This document shows, piece by piece, positions 8,614 through 17,665 of a stretch of 64,000 nt of DNA (within the stretch, counting starts at the first letter, position 1; each line of letters starts with the position of its first letter). The stretch comes from Bacteroidia bacterium (GTDB taxonomy: Bacteria > Bacteroidota > Bacteroidia > Chitinophagales > Saprospiraceae). The stretch spans positions 1 to 64,000 of the forward strand of contig JAUIKE010000018.1 in the NCBI GenBank assembly GCA_030430845.1, read 5' to 3'. Position numbers and translations under genes: made by a program. The notes under the pieces are model-generated. The model saw only the letters and a list, made by a program, of their open reading frames with translations. It had not been told where the DNA came from and did no database searches.

Positions 8614-10261
8614 AAAGTTTGACGATATCATTTCTAAAAAACTGGCGAATCTTAGTCCCAAAGCCGAGCCCCATAGCTGGGAGCTTTTCGAGGAAAAATT
8701 AGATGAAGCCATGTCAGCAGGAGAAGAACCTTCCTTGCCTGACAGTTCTTTTGATGAAATGATTTTCGGCAAATTAAGCAGCCTTCAAGTCCACAAAGAT
8801 CCTCAAGCCTGGGCACATTTCGAAGATAAATTAGACAAAACCGCGCCCGATCAGCCCGTCCCCGTCTCTTCTTTCGATCAAATGATCGCCACTCAGCTCA
8901 AGCGACAGCAACCCATTTATAATCACAGTCATTGGCTGTTACTCCAAAAAAGACTCGATTGGATCAGCTTCGTTACCAACCGACTGGCTTTTTACAAGCT
9001 TTCGGAATTAGCCGTCCTCCTGGTTTTGCTATTCTACCTGGGCCAGAGTGATTTGCCGGTTTATGAAAGCCCAACAGAAGAAACACCTATTGCTGATAAC
9101 AGCAGTCTTACAAGCGATGCAGTTAACCTTACTGAACCTAATGGGTTAACTTCTGAGATAGAACCTCCAATTGCCCAAAATAAGCCTGTTATGGAGGTGG
9201 TGACGCCATTAGAAAGTAATAAAACTACACTGATTAATAGTGCGGCCAATCAAGACTTGGCCGATCAAGAGGTTCTAAATCCATCTTTCGCCGCTGTAAA
9301 AGAAGAAAAGACGACCTCTACTCCCCGGCATTTATTCAGCGAACTTTTGCCTTTAGATGGAGTTGGATTTAAAGTATTACCACAGCCTACTCATTTGATA
9401 GCTGAACGCTTTGCCATCAGCCTTGGAGAAGATGAGTTCCCTCAAACGACGGAGGATCTTCGCCTGGCCGAACTGGCGCAAATTTCGGTTGACCCATTGA
9501 TTCCTCAGCGCTTTATTTCTCTGGCTTCTCTGATCAAGCCGGTAAGCAAGAAGTCTTTGGTCAACTTCTCGATGATGGGCGCTTTTGATTACAATCGCAT
9601 CCTGACCCCAGAAAATAAAGAATTTCGATTAACAGAATTTGACCGTTATGAAGCAGGCTATGGCGGTGGTTTTTTGGTAGGTATCGAAAAAGGCCGATTG
9701 GGTATCCAAACAGGGGGCGTGTACTCCTATAAGCAGGTCCGTCCTATTCGCGTAGCTTATTTGGAAGGCAGTTTCGACAGAGGGTACCTGGGCGAAGTTC
9801 TAAAAGAATATGATTACAGCACCATTAGCATTCCGGTAAATATCACCTATGACCTCATAAAAAACAGCGGCTGGCGTGTTTATGCTTTAGCCGGCGCCTC
9901 ACTGAATGTAGTGTATGAAGCTAATTATTATGTTGTATTAAACAGAGGTAAAAACTCCGGCGGATACGGGTTAACCGGTACCAGCTTTGGATCGGCCAGC
10001 ACCGCAACTACCCGAACTCAATTGGATGAAGTGAAATTCCCAAGAGGGTGGTTCCAGGGTGGTTCCTTTACCGAAAATGCTTATTTGACTACCAACATTG
10101 GCTTTGGAGTGGAGCGTTTTCTGGAAGACCGTTGGAGTATTTTTGCCCAACCGACCTATCAGCATGGCCTGATCTTTATGAACGAAGGCCTGGGGCCGTT
10201 TAAAGATCAACTTCGGACTATGTCCTTCTTTACCGGGATAAGAGTACGATTAATCAAATAA
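8603..10261 (+). CDS. Membrane protein with triplicated N-terminal motif and C-terminal beta-barrel-like domain; putative anti-sigma-like partner of the upstream ECF factor
   Basis: Start overlaps sigma stop by 11 bp; three FD-x-x-I-x-x-KL...W motifs, one TM (LAVLLVLLFYLG), beta-rich C-terminus. Confidence 0.75.
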   Translation: MKGKKFDDIISKKLANLSPKAEPHSWELFEEKLDEAMSAGEEPSLPDSSFDEMIFGKLSSLQVHKDPQAWAHFEDKLDKTAPDQPVPVSSFDQMIATQLKRQQPIYNHSHWLLLQKRLDWISFVTNRLAFYKLSELAVLLVLLFYLGQSDLPVYESPTEETPIADNSSLTSDAVNLTEPNGLTSEIEPPIAQNKPVMEVVTPLESNKTTLINSAANQDLADQEVLNPSFAAVKEEKTTSTPRHLFSELLPLDGVGFKVLPQPTHLIAERFAISLGEDEFPQTTEDLRLAELAQISVDPLIPQRFISLASLIKPVSKKSLVNFSMMGAFDYNRILTPENKEFRLTEFDRYEAGYGGGFLVGIEKGRLGIQTGGVYSYKQVRPIRVAYLEGSFDRGYLGEVLKEYDYSTISIPVNITYDLIKNSGWRVYALAGASLNVVYEANYYVVLNRGKNSGGYGLTGTSFGSASTATTRTQLDEVKFPRGWFQGGSFTENAYLTTNIGFGVERFLEDRWSIFAQPTYQHGLIFMNEGLGPFKDQLRTMSFFTGIRVRLIK

Positions 10262-10297
10262 ATAAGGCCGGCCGGCCTTATTTATTTGATTAATCGT
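10246..10297. terminator. Perfect 52-bp palindrome containing both stop codons and last codons of two convergent genes
   Basis: acgattaatcaaataaataaggccgg/ccggccttatttatttgattaatcgt. Confidence 0.95.
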
Positions 10298-11070
10298 GCA
10301 ATGCTCCCGTCAATCAAAAAATGAGATTTATTTAACAAATGCAATTGGGCTCCCGGTATATCCCGCACTAATTTTTTCACGGCATTTAATGAAACGATTG
10401 AATCTCTTTTTCCCATAATAAGGGTTAGCAATACCTGATTCTCCGCTACAATTTTTTTCACTTCTTTTTTATTCACTCTAAACTGCTGCATGGACCTCCA
10501 GGTCTGGAAAAGTCGCCTTTTATTTTTATAGGTTCCAAGATGATGAAGTACAAAACGATGGGCAAAGCGGTTGATGAGGTGCCATTTTCGTAGGCGATCG
10601 GCCAGGCGAGGCAAGCGATCCGGCTTTTTGCTCAACTGATCTATCAGCCAGATGAACGGGCCTGGAGTACGCTCGGCAATACCCAGCCATTGAGTACGTA
10701 ACCCATCCGGCGCCAGTAAATATAAATGAACCGGCAATTGGGGGAGATATGCAAGGCCGGCCATCCAAACTCTGGCGCCGTAACTGAAGCCAAGGGCTGT
10801 AAATTGCTCCTTTTTTTCCTGTTGGAGAATGTAGCCAACCAGTGTGCCGATATCTTCCGGCTTATATTGCTTATCCTGCCATTTCGTCCGGCCGTGAAAG
10901 GGCAGGTCGATCGCATAAGTCGTAAAATGAGCACCGAGTCCCTTGTGTATAATATTGAACATCTGATGATCATGCGCGAAGCCGTGAAAGGCGATCATAA
11001 GCTTCGAGCCCTGACCCCACTTCTTAAAGTAGACCCTGTTTTTCCTGATATGTATATAACCTTCCTGCAA
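10282..11070 (-). CDS. Alpha/beta hydrolase
   Basis: MIAFHGFAHDHQMF...GFSYGARV nucleophile elbow; C-terminal NKSHFLI. Confidence 0.85.
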   Translation of the reverse strand: MQEGYIHIRKNRVYFKKWGQGSKLMIAFHGFAHDHQMFNIIHKGLGAHFTTYAIDLPFHGRTKWQDKQYKPEDIGTLVGYILQQEKKEQFTALGFSYGARVWMAGLAYLPQLPVHLYLLAPDGLRTQWLGIAERTPGPFIWLIDQLSKKPDRLPRLADRLRKWHLINRFAHRFVLHHLGTYKNKRRLFQTWRSMQQFRVNKKEVKKIVAENQVLLTLIMGKRDSIVSLNAVKKLVRDIPGAQLHLLNKSHFLIDGSIARLIK

Positions 11071-11130
11071 ACTGGATAAATAAGTTTTTATCGGATTATT
11101 GACAATTCACCCTGCCTGAATCTCATAAAT

Positions 11131-11904
11131 TTGAAGATAAAAATAATGAACAGATTCTTCCTTTTTTTTGCTTTCCTATTCACCTGCTTTCTGCTCCACT
11201 CCTGTAATGTGAAAAATTTTTCTTCCGGGGCTACTCCCATCCGGCACGATCAGTGGAACAGCCTGCTTCAAAAGCATGTCAGCGATGCCGGTTGGGTGGA
11301 TTACAAGGGGTTCATCAGGGATAGCGCTCAACTGAATAATTACCTGGAATTACTGAGCCAAAACCATCCCGACCCTAAAACCTGGACCGATAAAGAACGC
11401 CTTGCCTACTGGATCAATGCCTACAATGCCTTTACGGTTAAGCTTATTACCAAACATTATCCCGTAGAAAGTATTAAAGATATCAAATCAGGTATTCCTT
11501 TTGTCAACACGGTTTGGGACATCAAATTCATCAATATTCAGGGGCAAAATTATGACCTGAACAACATCGAACATGGCATCCTTCGACCCAAATTCAATGA
11601 AGCTCGCATTCATTTTGCCGTCAATTGTGCCTCCGTTTCTTGTCCTAAATTGATGAACTGGGCCTACTCTGCCGAACAATTGGACCGCCAGCTGGATCAG
11701 GCCGCTCGCGAGTTTATCAATGATCCTTCCAGAAATGTCATTGAAAAAGATGAACTCCAGCTGTCCAAAATCTTTAAATGGTACGGCGGAGATTTTGATG
11801 GAAAAATAGTAGAAGTGGTTAGAAAATATGCCAACCAGAACTTTTCAGAAGATCCGAAGGTGAACTACCTCGATTATGATTGGAGGCTGAATGAAAAAAA
11901 ATAG
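11131..11904 (+). CDS. DUF547 domain-containing protein (lipoprotein)
   Basis: AYWINAYNAFTVKLI, NNIEHGILRP, RIHFAVNCASVSCPKL; lipobox LLHSC. Confidence 0.9.
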   Translation: MKIKIMNRFFLFFAFLFTCFLLHSCNVKNFSSGATPIRHDQWNSLLQKHVSDAGWVDYKGFIRDSAQLNNYLELLSQNHPDPKTWTDKERLAYWINAYNAFTVKLITKHYPVESIKDIKSGIPFVNTVWDIKFINIQGQNYDLNNIEHGILRPKFNEARIHFAVNCASVSCPKLMNWAYSAEQLDRQLDQAAREFINDPSRNVIEKDELQLSKIFKWYGGDFDGKIVEVVRKYANQNFSEDPKVNYLDYDWRLNEKK

Positions 11905-11907
11905 ATT

Positions 11908-12372
11908 TTAGATCTTCAGGTTTTTCTTCATACGTGCGAGGTCTCTTTTTTGGTCTTTTTGTTTGATCGACTCGCGTTTGTCAAAGGTTTTTTTACCCTG
12001 GGCCAGTGCGATCTCTAGTTTGGCAATGCCACGTTCATTGAGATAAAGCCGGTAGGGGACGATGGTGAATCCGCGTTCTTTGACGCGTTTTTCCAGTTTT
12101 TTAAGCTCCCCCTTTTTCAGTAGCAGTTTGCGCGTACGACGAGGTTCGTGGTTAAAAATATTGCCGTGTTCATATTCCTTGATGAACATGCTTTTTATGT
12201 ATAGTTCACCTTTTTTAAAAAGGCAATAAGCATCCCGGAGGTTGACCTTGCTTTGGCGGATCGACTTGATTTCTGTTCCTTGCAATACAATGCCGGCCTC
12301 CACCACATCAATGAAGGTGTATTCGTGTTTTGCTCTTTTGTTGAGAATCTCTATTGGTTTCTTTGTAGCCAT
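11908..12372 (-). CDS. smpB: SsrA-binding protein SmpB
   Basis: NKRAKHEYTFIDVVEAGIVLQGTEIKSIRQSKVNLRDAY, GKKTFDKRESIKQKD. Confidence 0.96.
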   Translation of the reverse strand: MATKKPIEILNKRAKHEYTFIDVVEAGIVLQGTEIKSIRQSKVNLRDAYCLFKKGELYIKSMFIKEYEHGNIFNHEPRRTRKLLLKKGELKKLEKRVKERGFTIVPYRLYLNERGIAKLEIALAQGKKTFDKRESIKQKDQKRDLARMKKNLKI

Positions 12373-12391
12373 ATATCATTGTAAGTTATTG

Positions 12392-12450
12392 TATTAAGGA
12401 CCTATGACATTTCCCCCGCACCGTGGGGGAAATGTCATAGGTCCTTAATA
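12392..12450. terminator. Hairpin with perfect 26-bp stem and 7-nt loop
   Basis: tattaaggacctatgacatttccccc-gcaccgt-gggggaaatgtcataggtccttaata. Confidence 0.85.
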
Positions 12451-12542
12451 AATGTACTTTCATTCTATTCAAAAACACGCGAAGGTAGGGGATAAGTTCA
12501 TAATGAAAAACATTTAAAACGGTTTTATCCCAGTAAATGCCT

Positions 12543-12857
12543 CTATCTTAGCTTAACGGCAGTACCGTAAGCCAGGATTTCGGAAGCGCCCTGCATAACC
12601 TGGGCGGTAGTAAAACGGACGTTAATAATGGCATCGGCACCCAAAACTTCTGCATCTGCTTCCATGCGCTTAATGGCTTGTTCGCGTGCCTGGGCCATTA
12701 ATTTGGTGTATTCCTCAATTTCACCACCTACGATGCTTTTTAAGCCGGCAAAGATGTCTCTTCCAATATTGCGGGCTCTTACGGTACTACCGCGGGCAAC
12801 ATCGATTACTTCGGCAATTTCCCTGCCTGGAATGAAGTCTGTGCTTGTAATGATCAT
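12543..12857 (-). CDS. YbjQ family (heavy-metal-binding-domain-like) protein
   Basis: 104 aa; RGSTVRARNIGRDIFAGLKSIVGGEIEEYTKLMAQAREQAIKRM. Confidence 0.92.
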   Translation of the reverse strand: MIITSTDFIPGREIAEVIDVARGSTVRARNIGRDIFAGLKSIVGGEIEEYTKLMAQAREQAIKRMEADAEVLGADAIINVRFTTAQVMQGASEILAYGTAVKLR

Positions 12858-12900
12858 TTTATTTAGTTTTTAGTTCATAGTTCATAGTCTGAATATCTGA

Positions 12901-14397
12901 TCACTTTTCCTCCATCAACAAATTTAATCTATTTTGAATTTGCTGTATACTTTTCTTTTTCTCAATGATGAAGGGGTGTTCTGCTCTTTCCTGACAATCG
13001 GAAAGAGGGCAACGTTCGCAGGTCGTATTTACTGCCCTGCTAGGGATGGCTGGATCATCCAGAAACTGAATGCTTTTCCTGAGCTGGCTATTGATCAATA
13101 ATCCAATGGTGACGCTTACATTTTTGTGCGGCGCGGGATAAGACGGCCGGGCAATGGTAAAGCATAAATACTCATCCTCCGTGCCTATGTATTTGGAGCG
13201 CTGGGCACGAGCAATCAGGCTGACGTACTTTCCTTCTTTTTGCAGACTGTGCAGATCTTGGGCCAGCGAAATAGCCGCCCACCGCCGGCAATAGTGTTCA
13301 AACAGGCCATTGCCATGAGGATGATGCCTTTTATTGAGATGTAACTCTTTGTCCATTGTGAAGCTGTCCACTTTCAGATCGTGAACAAAACGAAGGAAGA
13401 ACAGCTTTTTCATACCGAAATATTCCGGTAAAATATTGGTCAGGCGATGATAAAACATTTCAGGAGTTGCATCATATTGTTTCATGATATCCAGAAAGGC
13501 TTCCCCATCCCAGCTTTTTTTATTAAAAAAATCCTGTAGCTGCCGAATAAAAGAATCCCGTGGAATATGCAGAGCCACTGAAAAATAAATAGCTTTTGAA
13601 TGATTGAGTACTTCTTCAAAAGAGCGGGCCTTTAAAATAGAAGAAGTATAAGCTCGTTCTTTTAGCCGCAAAAAATTAAATGCAATTTCCTTGCCTAGTT
13701 CGAAGGTTCGCTGGTAAGGAGTCAATTGCCCGTTGAGTAGCAGATGTTTTTTTTCAGGCAAATAAACAGACCGCAGGTTTTTGAGTTCGGAATAAGCTTT
13801 TAGCCCATCATCAATGATTTCGTATTGGTAATCATCGGCAAGTATACCGGCCAGGGCTTCTACGGAGATAGGGCGTTTATCTGAAATTTGCTGTTCCTTA
13901 CAGAAGGATTCCACCGCTTGTTCCAACTCCTCAAAGAAGTTGTTGTGCATCTCCAGAAAGGAACGCAAAGCCCCAAAATAGAAGTGTTCTTCTGCCAGCG
14001 AATAATTCCTTGACAGCTCCAGCAAAGTAGATATGAAGGCTCCGACTCTTTTGGGGGCATTGGCGATGATCTCAACCACCTTTGTTAATTCAATCCCAAA
14101 CAAATCTAGTGGCAGGTCGTTTAAAAAGTTGGACCGGATAAGAGCTGCTACGGGGGCTAAGGTCTCATTCAACTCCATATTGGTCAATTCTTCAAAGGGC
14201 ACATTCAGCGCCTGGGCCATAGAACGGATCTTGTCTTCCTTCGGAAATTTTTTCCCTTTTTCAATTTCATTGAGATAAGAAACCGAAAGCCCCGCTTTTT
14301 CCGATAGCTCAGAGAAAGAAAGTTGCTTCTTTTGTCGTAACTGCTTAACCTTTAATCCAAATATTATTTTTTCGCTGGCTGACTTTGCTTTCATCAA
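12901..14397 (-). CDS. XRE-family transcriptional regulator with degenerate IrrE/ImmA-like and ScfR-like C-terminal regions
   Basis: HTH (LRQKKQLSFSELSEKAGLSVSYLNEIEKGKKFP); FELGKEIAFNFLRL where HExxH is expected; CERCPLSDCQERA near C-terminus. Confidence 0.8.
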   Translation of the reverse strand: MMKAKSASEKIIFGLKVKQLRQKKQLSFSELSEKAGLSVSYLNEIEKGKKFPKEDKIRSMAQALNVPFEELTNMELNETLAPVAALIRSNFLNDLPLDLFGIELTKVVEIIANAPKRVGAFISTLLELSRNYSLAEEHFYFGALRSFLEMHNNFFEELEQAVESFCKEQQISDKRPISVEALAGILADDYQYEIIDDGLKAYSELKNLRSVYLPEKKHLLLNGQLTPYQRTFELGKEIAFNFLRLKERAYTSSILKARSFEEVLNHSKAIYFSVALHIPRDSFIRQLQDFFNKKSWDGEAFLDIMKQYDATPEMFYHRLTNILPEYFGMKKLFFLRFVHDLKVDSFTMDKELHLNKRHHPHGNGLFEHYCRRWAAISLAQDLHSLQKEGKYVSLIARAQRSKYIGTEDEYLCFTIARPSYPAPHKNVSVTIGLLINSQLRKSIQFLDDPAIPSRAVNTTCERCPLSDCQERAEHPFIIEKKKSIQQIQNRLNLLMEEK

Positions 14398-14476
14398 AAA
14401 ATAAGTTTATACCTTTTGCACCCCAAAACCTAAAATTAATCATATCAGCGAATATTCGCAGTTTAATTCTCGAAAA

Positions 14477-16321
14477 ATGCAAAACACTTTGGAGGATTCA
14501 GCTATTGACAAGGCTTACGAGGACTTGAAAAAGCGATATGCTGCCAAAGCCTCGGATAGTTTGACTACAGCCGAACGATTGAGCGAAAAATACAATCGCT
14601 TCTCACTGGTCCGTCTTTTGTCTTTCCTTGGAGGAGTGGTCCTCATTGCTGTCCTTTGGGTGCAATGGTGGCCGCTCGGCGCAGTCAGTACCATCGTTTT
14701 TTTGTTATTGTTTTATCGATTCGTCCTTTGGCACCAATCGATCAAGCGGGAGGAAGAACTCAATCGGCGGCTACATGAGATCAACCTCGCGGAGGGAAAG
14801 GCGATGAACTATGATTTCTCTACTTTTTCAGACGGTGAGGAGTATGCCCAAGCGGAACATCCTTATGCTATTGACCTGGATATTTTCGGCCGGCATTCTA
14901 TCTATCAGGCTTGTAACCGAACCGTCAGTGTACTGGGGGGGCGACAACTGGCCCATCTGATGACACAACCAGCGTCCATTGAAAAAATAAAGGCCCGTCA
15001 GGAAGCACTCTGTGAATTAGCTCCTGAGGTAGATTGGCGGCAGGACTTCCAGGCCCTGGGCATGGGTACTACTGATGACGAGGTACATTTTAACCTTTTA
15101 AAAAAGTGGTTAAGCGATCCGCTGTTTTTTGAAGGGAAGAAAGGCTTAAAAGCTATGCTCGTTTTCGTGCCTATTTGGATGACGGTGGGTACAGTAATTT
15201 CTTTTACAATCCTTCCACTGGAAGCCATTATTTTCTTTTTATTGCTTCCGGCTGTAATTCTGAGAAATACCTTGAAAAAGGTGAATGATTTGCATAACAG
15301 AACTGCTAAAGCAGTGGATATTTTAGAAAAATACGCAGACCTCATCAGCCATGTAGAGAAAAAGGAATGGCAAGCGCCCTTATTAAAAGAAATCCGTTCA
15401 CATTTTTCCCATAAAGAAGTAATTGCTTCAAAAAGTATCAAGCGGTTGGCCTACATTATTAACCAACTCAATGTACGGTACAACCCATTTGCAATCTTGC
15501 TTAATTTATATGCTCTCTGGGACTTGCAATGGATGCGACAGCTCGATCGGTGGAAAAAAAGTAATGCGACTCTATTACTCACCTGGTTTGAAGCCTTGCA
15601 GCAAATCGATGCTTTGAACAGCCTGGCCGTGCTGCATGCTAATAATCCCGATTGGACATTTGCGCAGATCGGATTGGAGGAAAAGATACAGGCAATTGAG
15701 ATAGGCCACCCTTTAATCCATCGCCGTATACGGGTACCAAATGACATCGAATTACCTACGGATGGTCATATTAAACTAGTGACCGGATCCAACATGGGCG
15801 GGAAAACAACTTTCCTGCGTACCCTGGGCCTGAATGTGGTGATGGCCATGACGGGCCTGCCGGTCTGTGCACGCAAGTTTTCCCTGCCGCCAATGTGGGT
15901 GTATACGAGTATGCGTACACAGGACTCTCTACATGAGAGCACTTCCTCTTTTTTCGCCGAATTAAAACGTCTGAAGACCATCATCGAGGCCGTAGAAAGC
16001 CAGAAGGACACGCAGCCACCACAACCAAAGATCCTCTTCCTGCTGGATGAGATCTTAAAAGGGACCAACTCAGCCGACCGGCATAAAGGATCGAAGGCTT
16101 TATTGCTGCAACTTATTCAATCAAAGGGCTCCGGCCTGGTGGCCACCCATGACCTTGAATTAGGACATCTGGAAAGCCAATACCCGGCCGCAATCGAAAA
16201 TTGGTGCTTTGAGGTGGATATTGAAGAAGGGAAACTATCTTTTGACTATAAATTGAAAAGAGGGGTGAGTAAAAGTTTTAATGCGACTATTCTTATGAAG
16301 GAAATGGGGATTAAAATGTAA
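14477..16321 (+). CDS. MutS-family ATPase
   Basis: TGSNMGGKTTFLRTLGLNVVMAMTGLPVCA Walker A; FLLDEILKGTNSADRHKGSKALL; GLVATHDLELGHL; no N-terminal mismatch-recognition domain seen. Confidence 0.9.
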   Translation: MQNTLEDSAIDKAYEDLKKRYAAKASDSLTTAERLSEKYNRFSLVRLLSFLGGVVLIAVLWVQWWPLGAVSTIVFLLLFYRFVLWHQSIKREEELNRRLHEINLAEGKAMNYDFSTFSDGEEYAQAEHPYAIDLDIFGRHSIYQACNRTVSVLGGRQLAHLMTQPASIEKIKARQEALCELAPEVDWRQDFQALGMGTTDDEVHFNLLKKWLSDPLFFEGKKGLKAMLVFVPIWMTVGTVISFTILPLEAIIFFLLLPAVILRNTLKKVNDLHNRTAKAVDILEKYADLISHVEKKEWQAPLLKEIRSHFSHKEVIASKSIKRLAYIINQLNVRYNPFAILLNLYALWDLQWMRQLDRWKKSNATLLLTWFEALQQIDALNSLAVLHANNPDWTFAQIGLEEKIQAIEIGHPLIHRRIRVPNDIELPTDGHIKLVTGSNMGGKTTFLRTLGLNVVMAMTGLPVCARKFSLPPMWVYTSMRTQDSLHESTSSFFAELKRLKTIIEAVESQKDTQPPQPKILFLLDEILKGTNSADRHKGSKALLLQLIQSKGSGLVATHDLELGHLESQYPAAIENWCFEVDIEEGKLSFDYKLKRGVSKSFNATILMKEMGIKM

Positions 16322-16329
16322 ATTAAGTT

Positions 16330-16365
16330 AATGTTCGATTGGGGTGGCCGCCCCAATCGAACATT
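16330..16365. terminator. 36-bp near-perfect palindrome
   Basis: aatgttcgattggggtgg/ccgccccaatcgaacatt. Confidence 0.8.
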
Positions 16366-16383
16366 GAAAAAATATAAGGGCAT

Positions 16384-17451
16384 ATGGCGACAACAATTTT
16401 ACCTCCTTTTCAATCCGGCCCTACTTGCTGGTACGGACCCGACATGACTACCCAAAAAAACGAGTGGCTGAGCATTTTGTCGCAGGATGAGATTGATGAG
16501 CTGGAAGCTGCCGCCGCTCCTTTGGTGGCAAAAGAAGTGAACATTGGTACCATTCAGCAGGCAGACTTTCCGCTACCTGGACTGGGGGCTAAATTACAGA
16601 CCTTACAGCGTGAATTAATCCAGGGCAGAGGCTTCGCCCTACTCCGGGGTTTGCCGGTTGAAAAATATACCGAGCGAGAAGCGATGACGATTTTTTTCGG
16701 CTTGGGCGCTCACCTCGGCAATGCCCGTTCTCAAAATGCTAAAGGTCATGTACTTGGCCATGTCACAAATCTGGGATTAGATAGCAAAGACCCCAATGTG
16801 CGCATTTATCAAACGAAAGAACGACAAACTTTCCATACCGACTCCACGGATGTAGTGGGTTTATTGTGCCTCCAACCGGCCAAAAAAGGCGGGTTGTCAT
16901 TGCTGGTCAGCGCCGACACCGTTTTCAATGAAATGCGCAAACGCAGGCCTGACCTCCTGGAATTACTGCTCCAGCCTATTGCCACCGACCGTCGGGGAGA
17001 GGTACCTGAAGGTATGCTTCCTTATCTGCTCATTCCGGTATTTAGCTATTATAAAAACAGGATAACGCCTTTTTACCAACGACAGTACATCGAATCGGCG
17101 CAGCGCTTTAGGGAAGCGCCCCGCCTGACGCCTCGGCACTTTGACGCCCTGGATCTTTTTGATGAATTATGTACCGACCCGGAATTACATTTGACGATGA
17201 TGTTAGAGAAAGGAGACATGCAGTTTGTATATAACCATGCTATGCTCCATGACCGAACTGGCTTTGAAGATTGGGCAGAGCTGGAAAAACGTCGTCATTT
17301 ACTGCGCTTATGGCTATCGGTTCCGGGAGATCGCCCCTTGCCTGAAGAGTTTGCTACCCGCTTTGGCTCAGTTGAGATTGGTAATAGAGGAGGGATTGTG
17401 GTGCCGGGTACCCGGTTTTGTGTGCCCTGGGCGCGGGAATTACGGTCTTAG
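16384..17451 (+). CDS. TauD/TfdA-family Fe(II)/2-oxoglutarate dioxygenase
   Basis: GRGFALLRGLP, QTFHTDSTDVVGLLCLQPAKKGG, FVYNHAMLHDRTGFED. Confidence 0.85.
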   Translation: MATTILPPFQSGPTCWYGPDMTTQKNEWLSILSQDEIDELEAAAAPLVAKEVNIGTIQQADFPLPGLGAKLQTLQRELIQGRGFALLRGLPVEKYTEREAMTIFFGLGAHLGNARSQNAKGHVLGHVTNLGLDSKDPNVRIYQTKERQTFHTDSTDVVGLLCLQPAKKGGLSLLVSADTVFNEMRKRRPDLLELLLQPIATDRRGEVPEGMLPYLLIPVFSYYKNRITPFYQRQYIESAQRFREAPRLTPRHFDALDLFDELCTDPELHLTMMLEKGDMQFVYNHAMLHDRTGFEDWAELEKRRHLLRLWLSVPGDRPLPEEFATRFGSVEIGNRGGIVVPGTRFCVPWARELRS

Positions 17452-17493
17452 AATTGTGGAGTGGAGTTCAATATTGTTAGAGGTTGGAAGGGG

Positions 17494-17534
17494 TGCTAGT
17501 GACCTGGTGACTCCAAGTCACCAGGTCACTAGCA
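17494..17534. terminator. Hairpin with perfect 19-bp stem and 3-nt loop
   Basis: tgctagtgacctggtgact-cca-agtcaccaggtcactagca. Confidence 0.8.
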
Positions 17535-17665
17535 AATCTCAAATCCTCCCGCAAAGTTACCCATTTACCCGCACTTTCCCCACCGACTGTCCGTTTTTGT
17601 CCGCTTTTGTCCGGATTTGGCAGCTTGTTGGGATAGGAGAACAGGGGCAGAGGATTTCAAACAGA

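Noticed and set aside
17589-17612. gtccgtttttgtccgcttttgtccg short direct repeat
   Set aside because: Three short imperfect units only; too little to claim an element or binding array.
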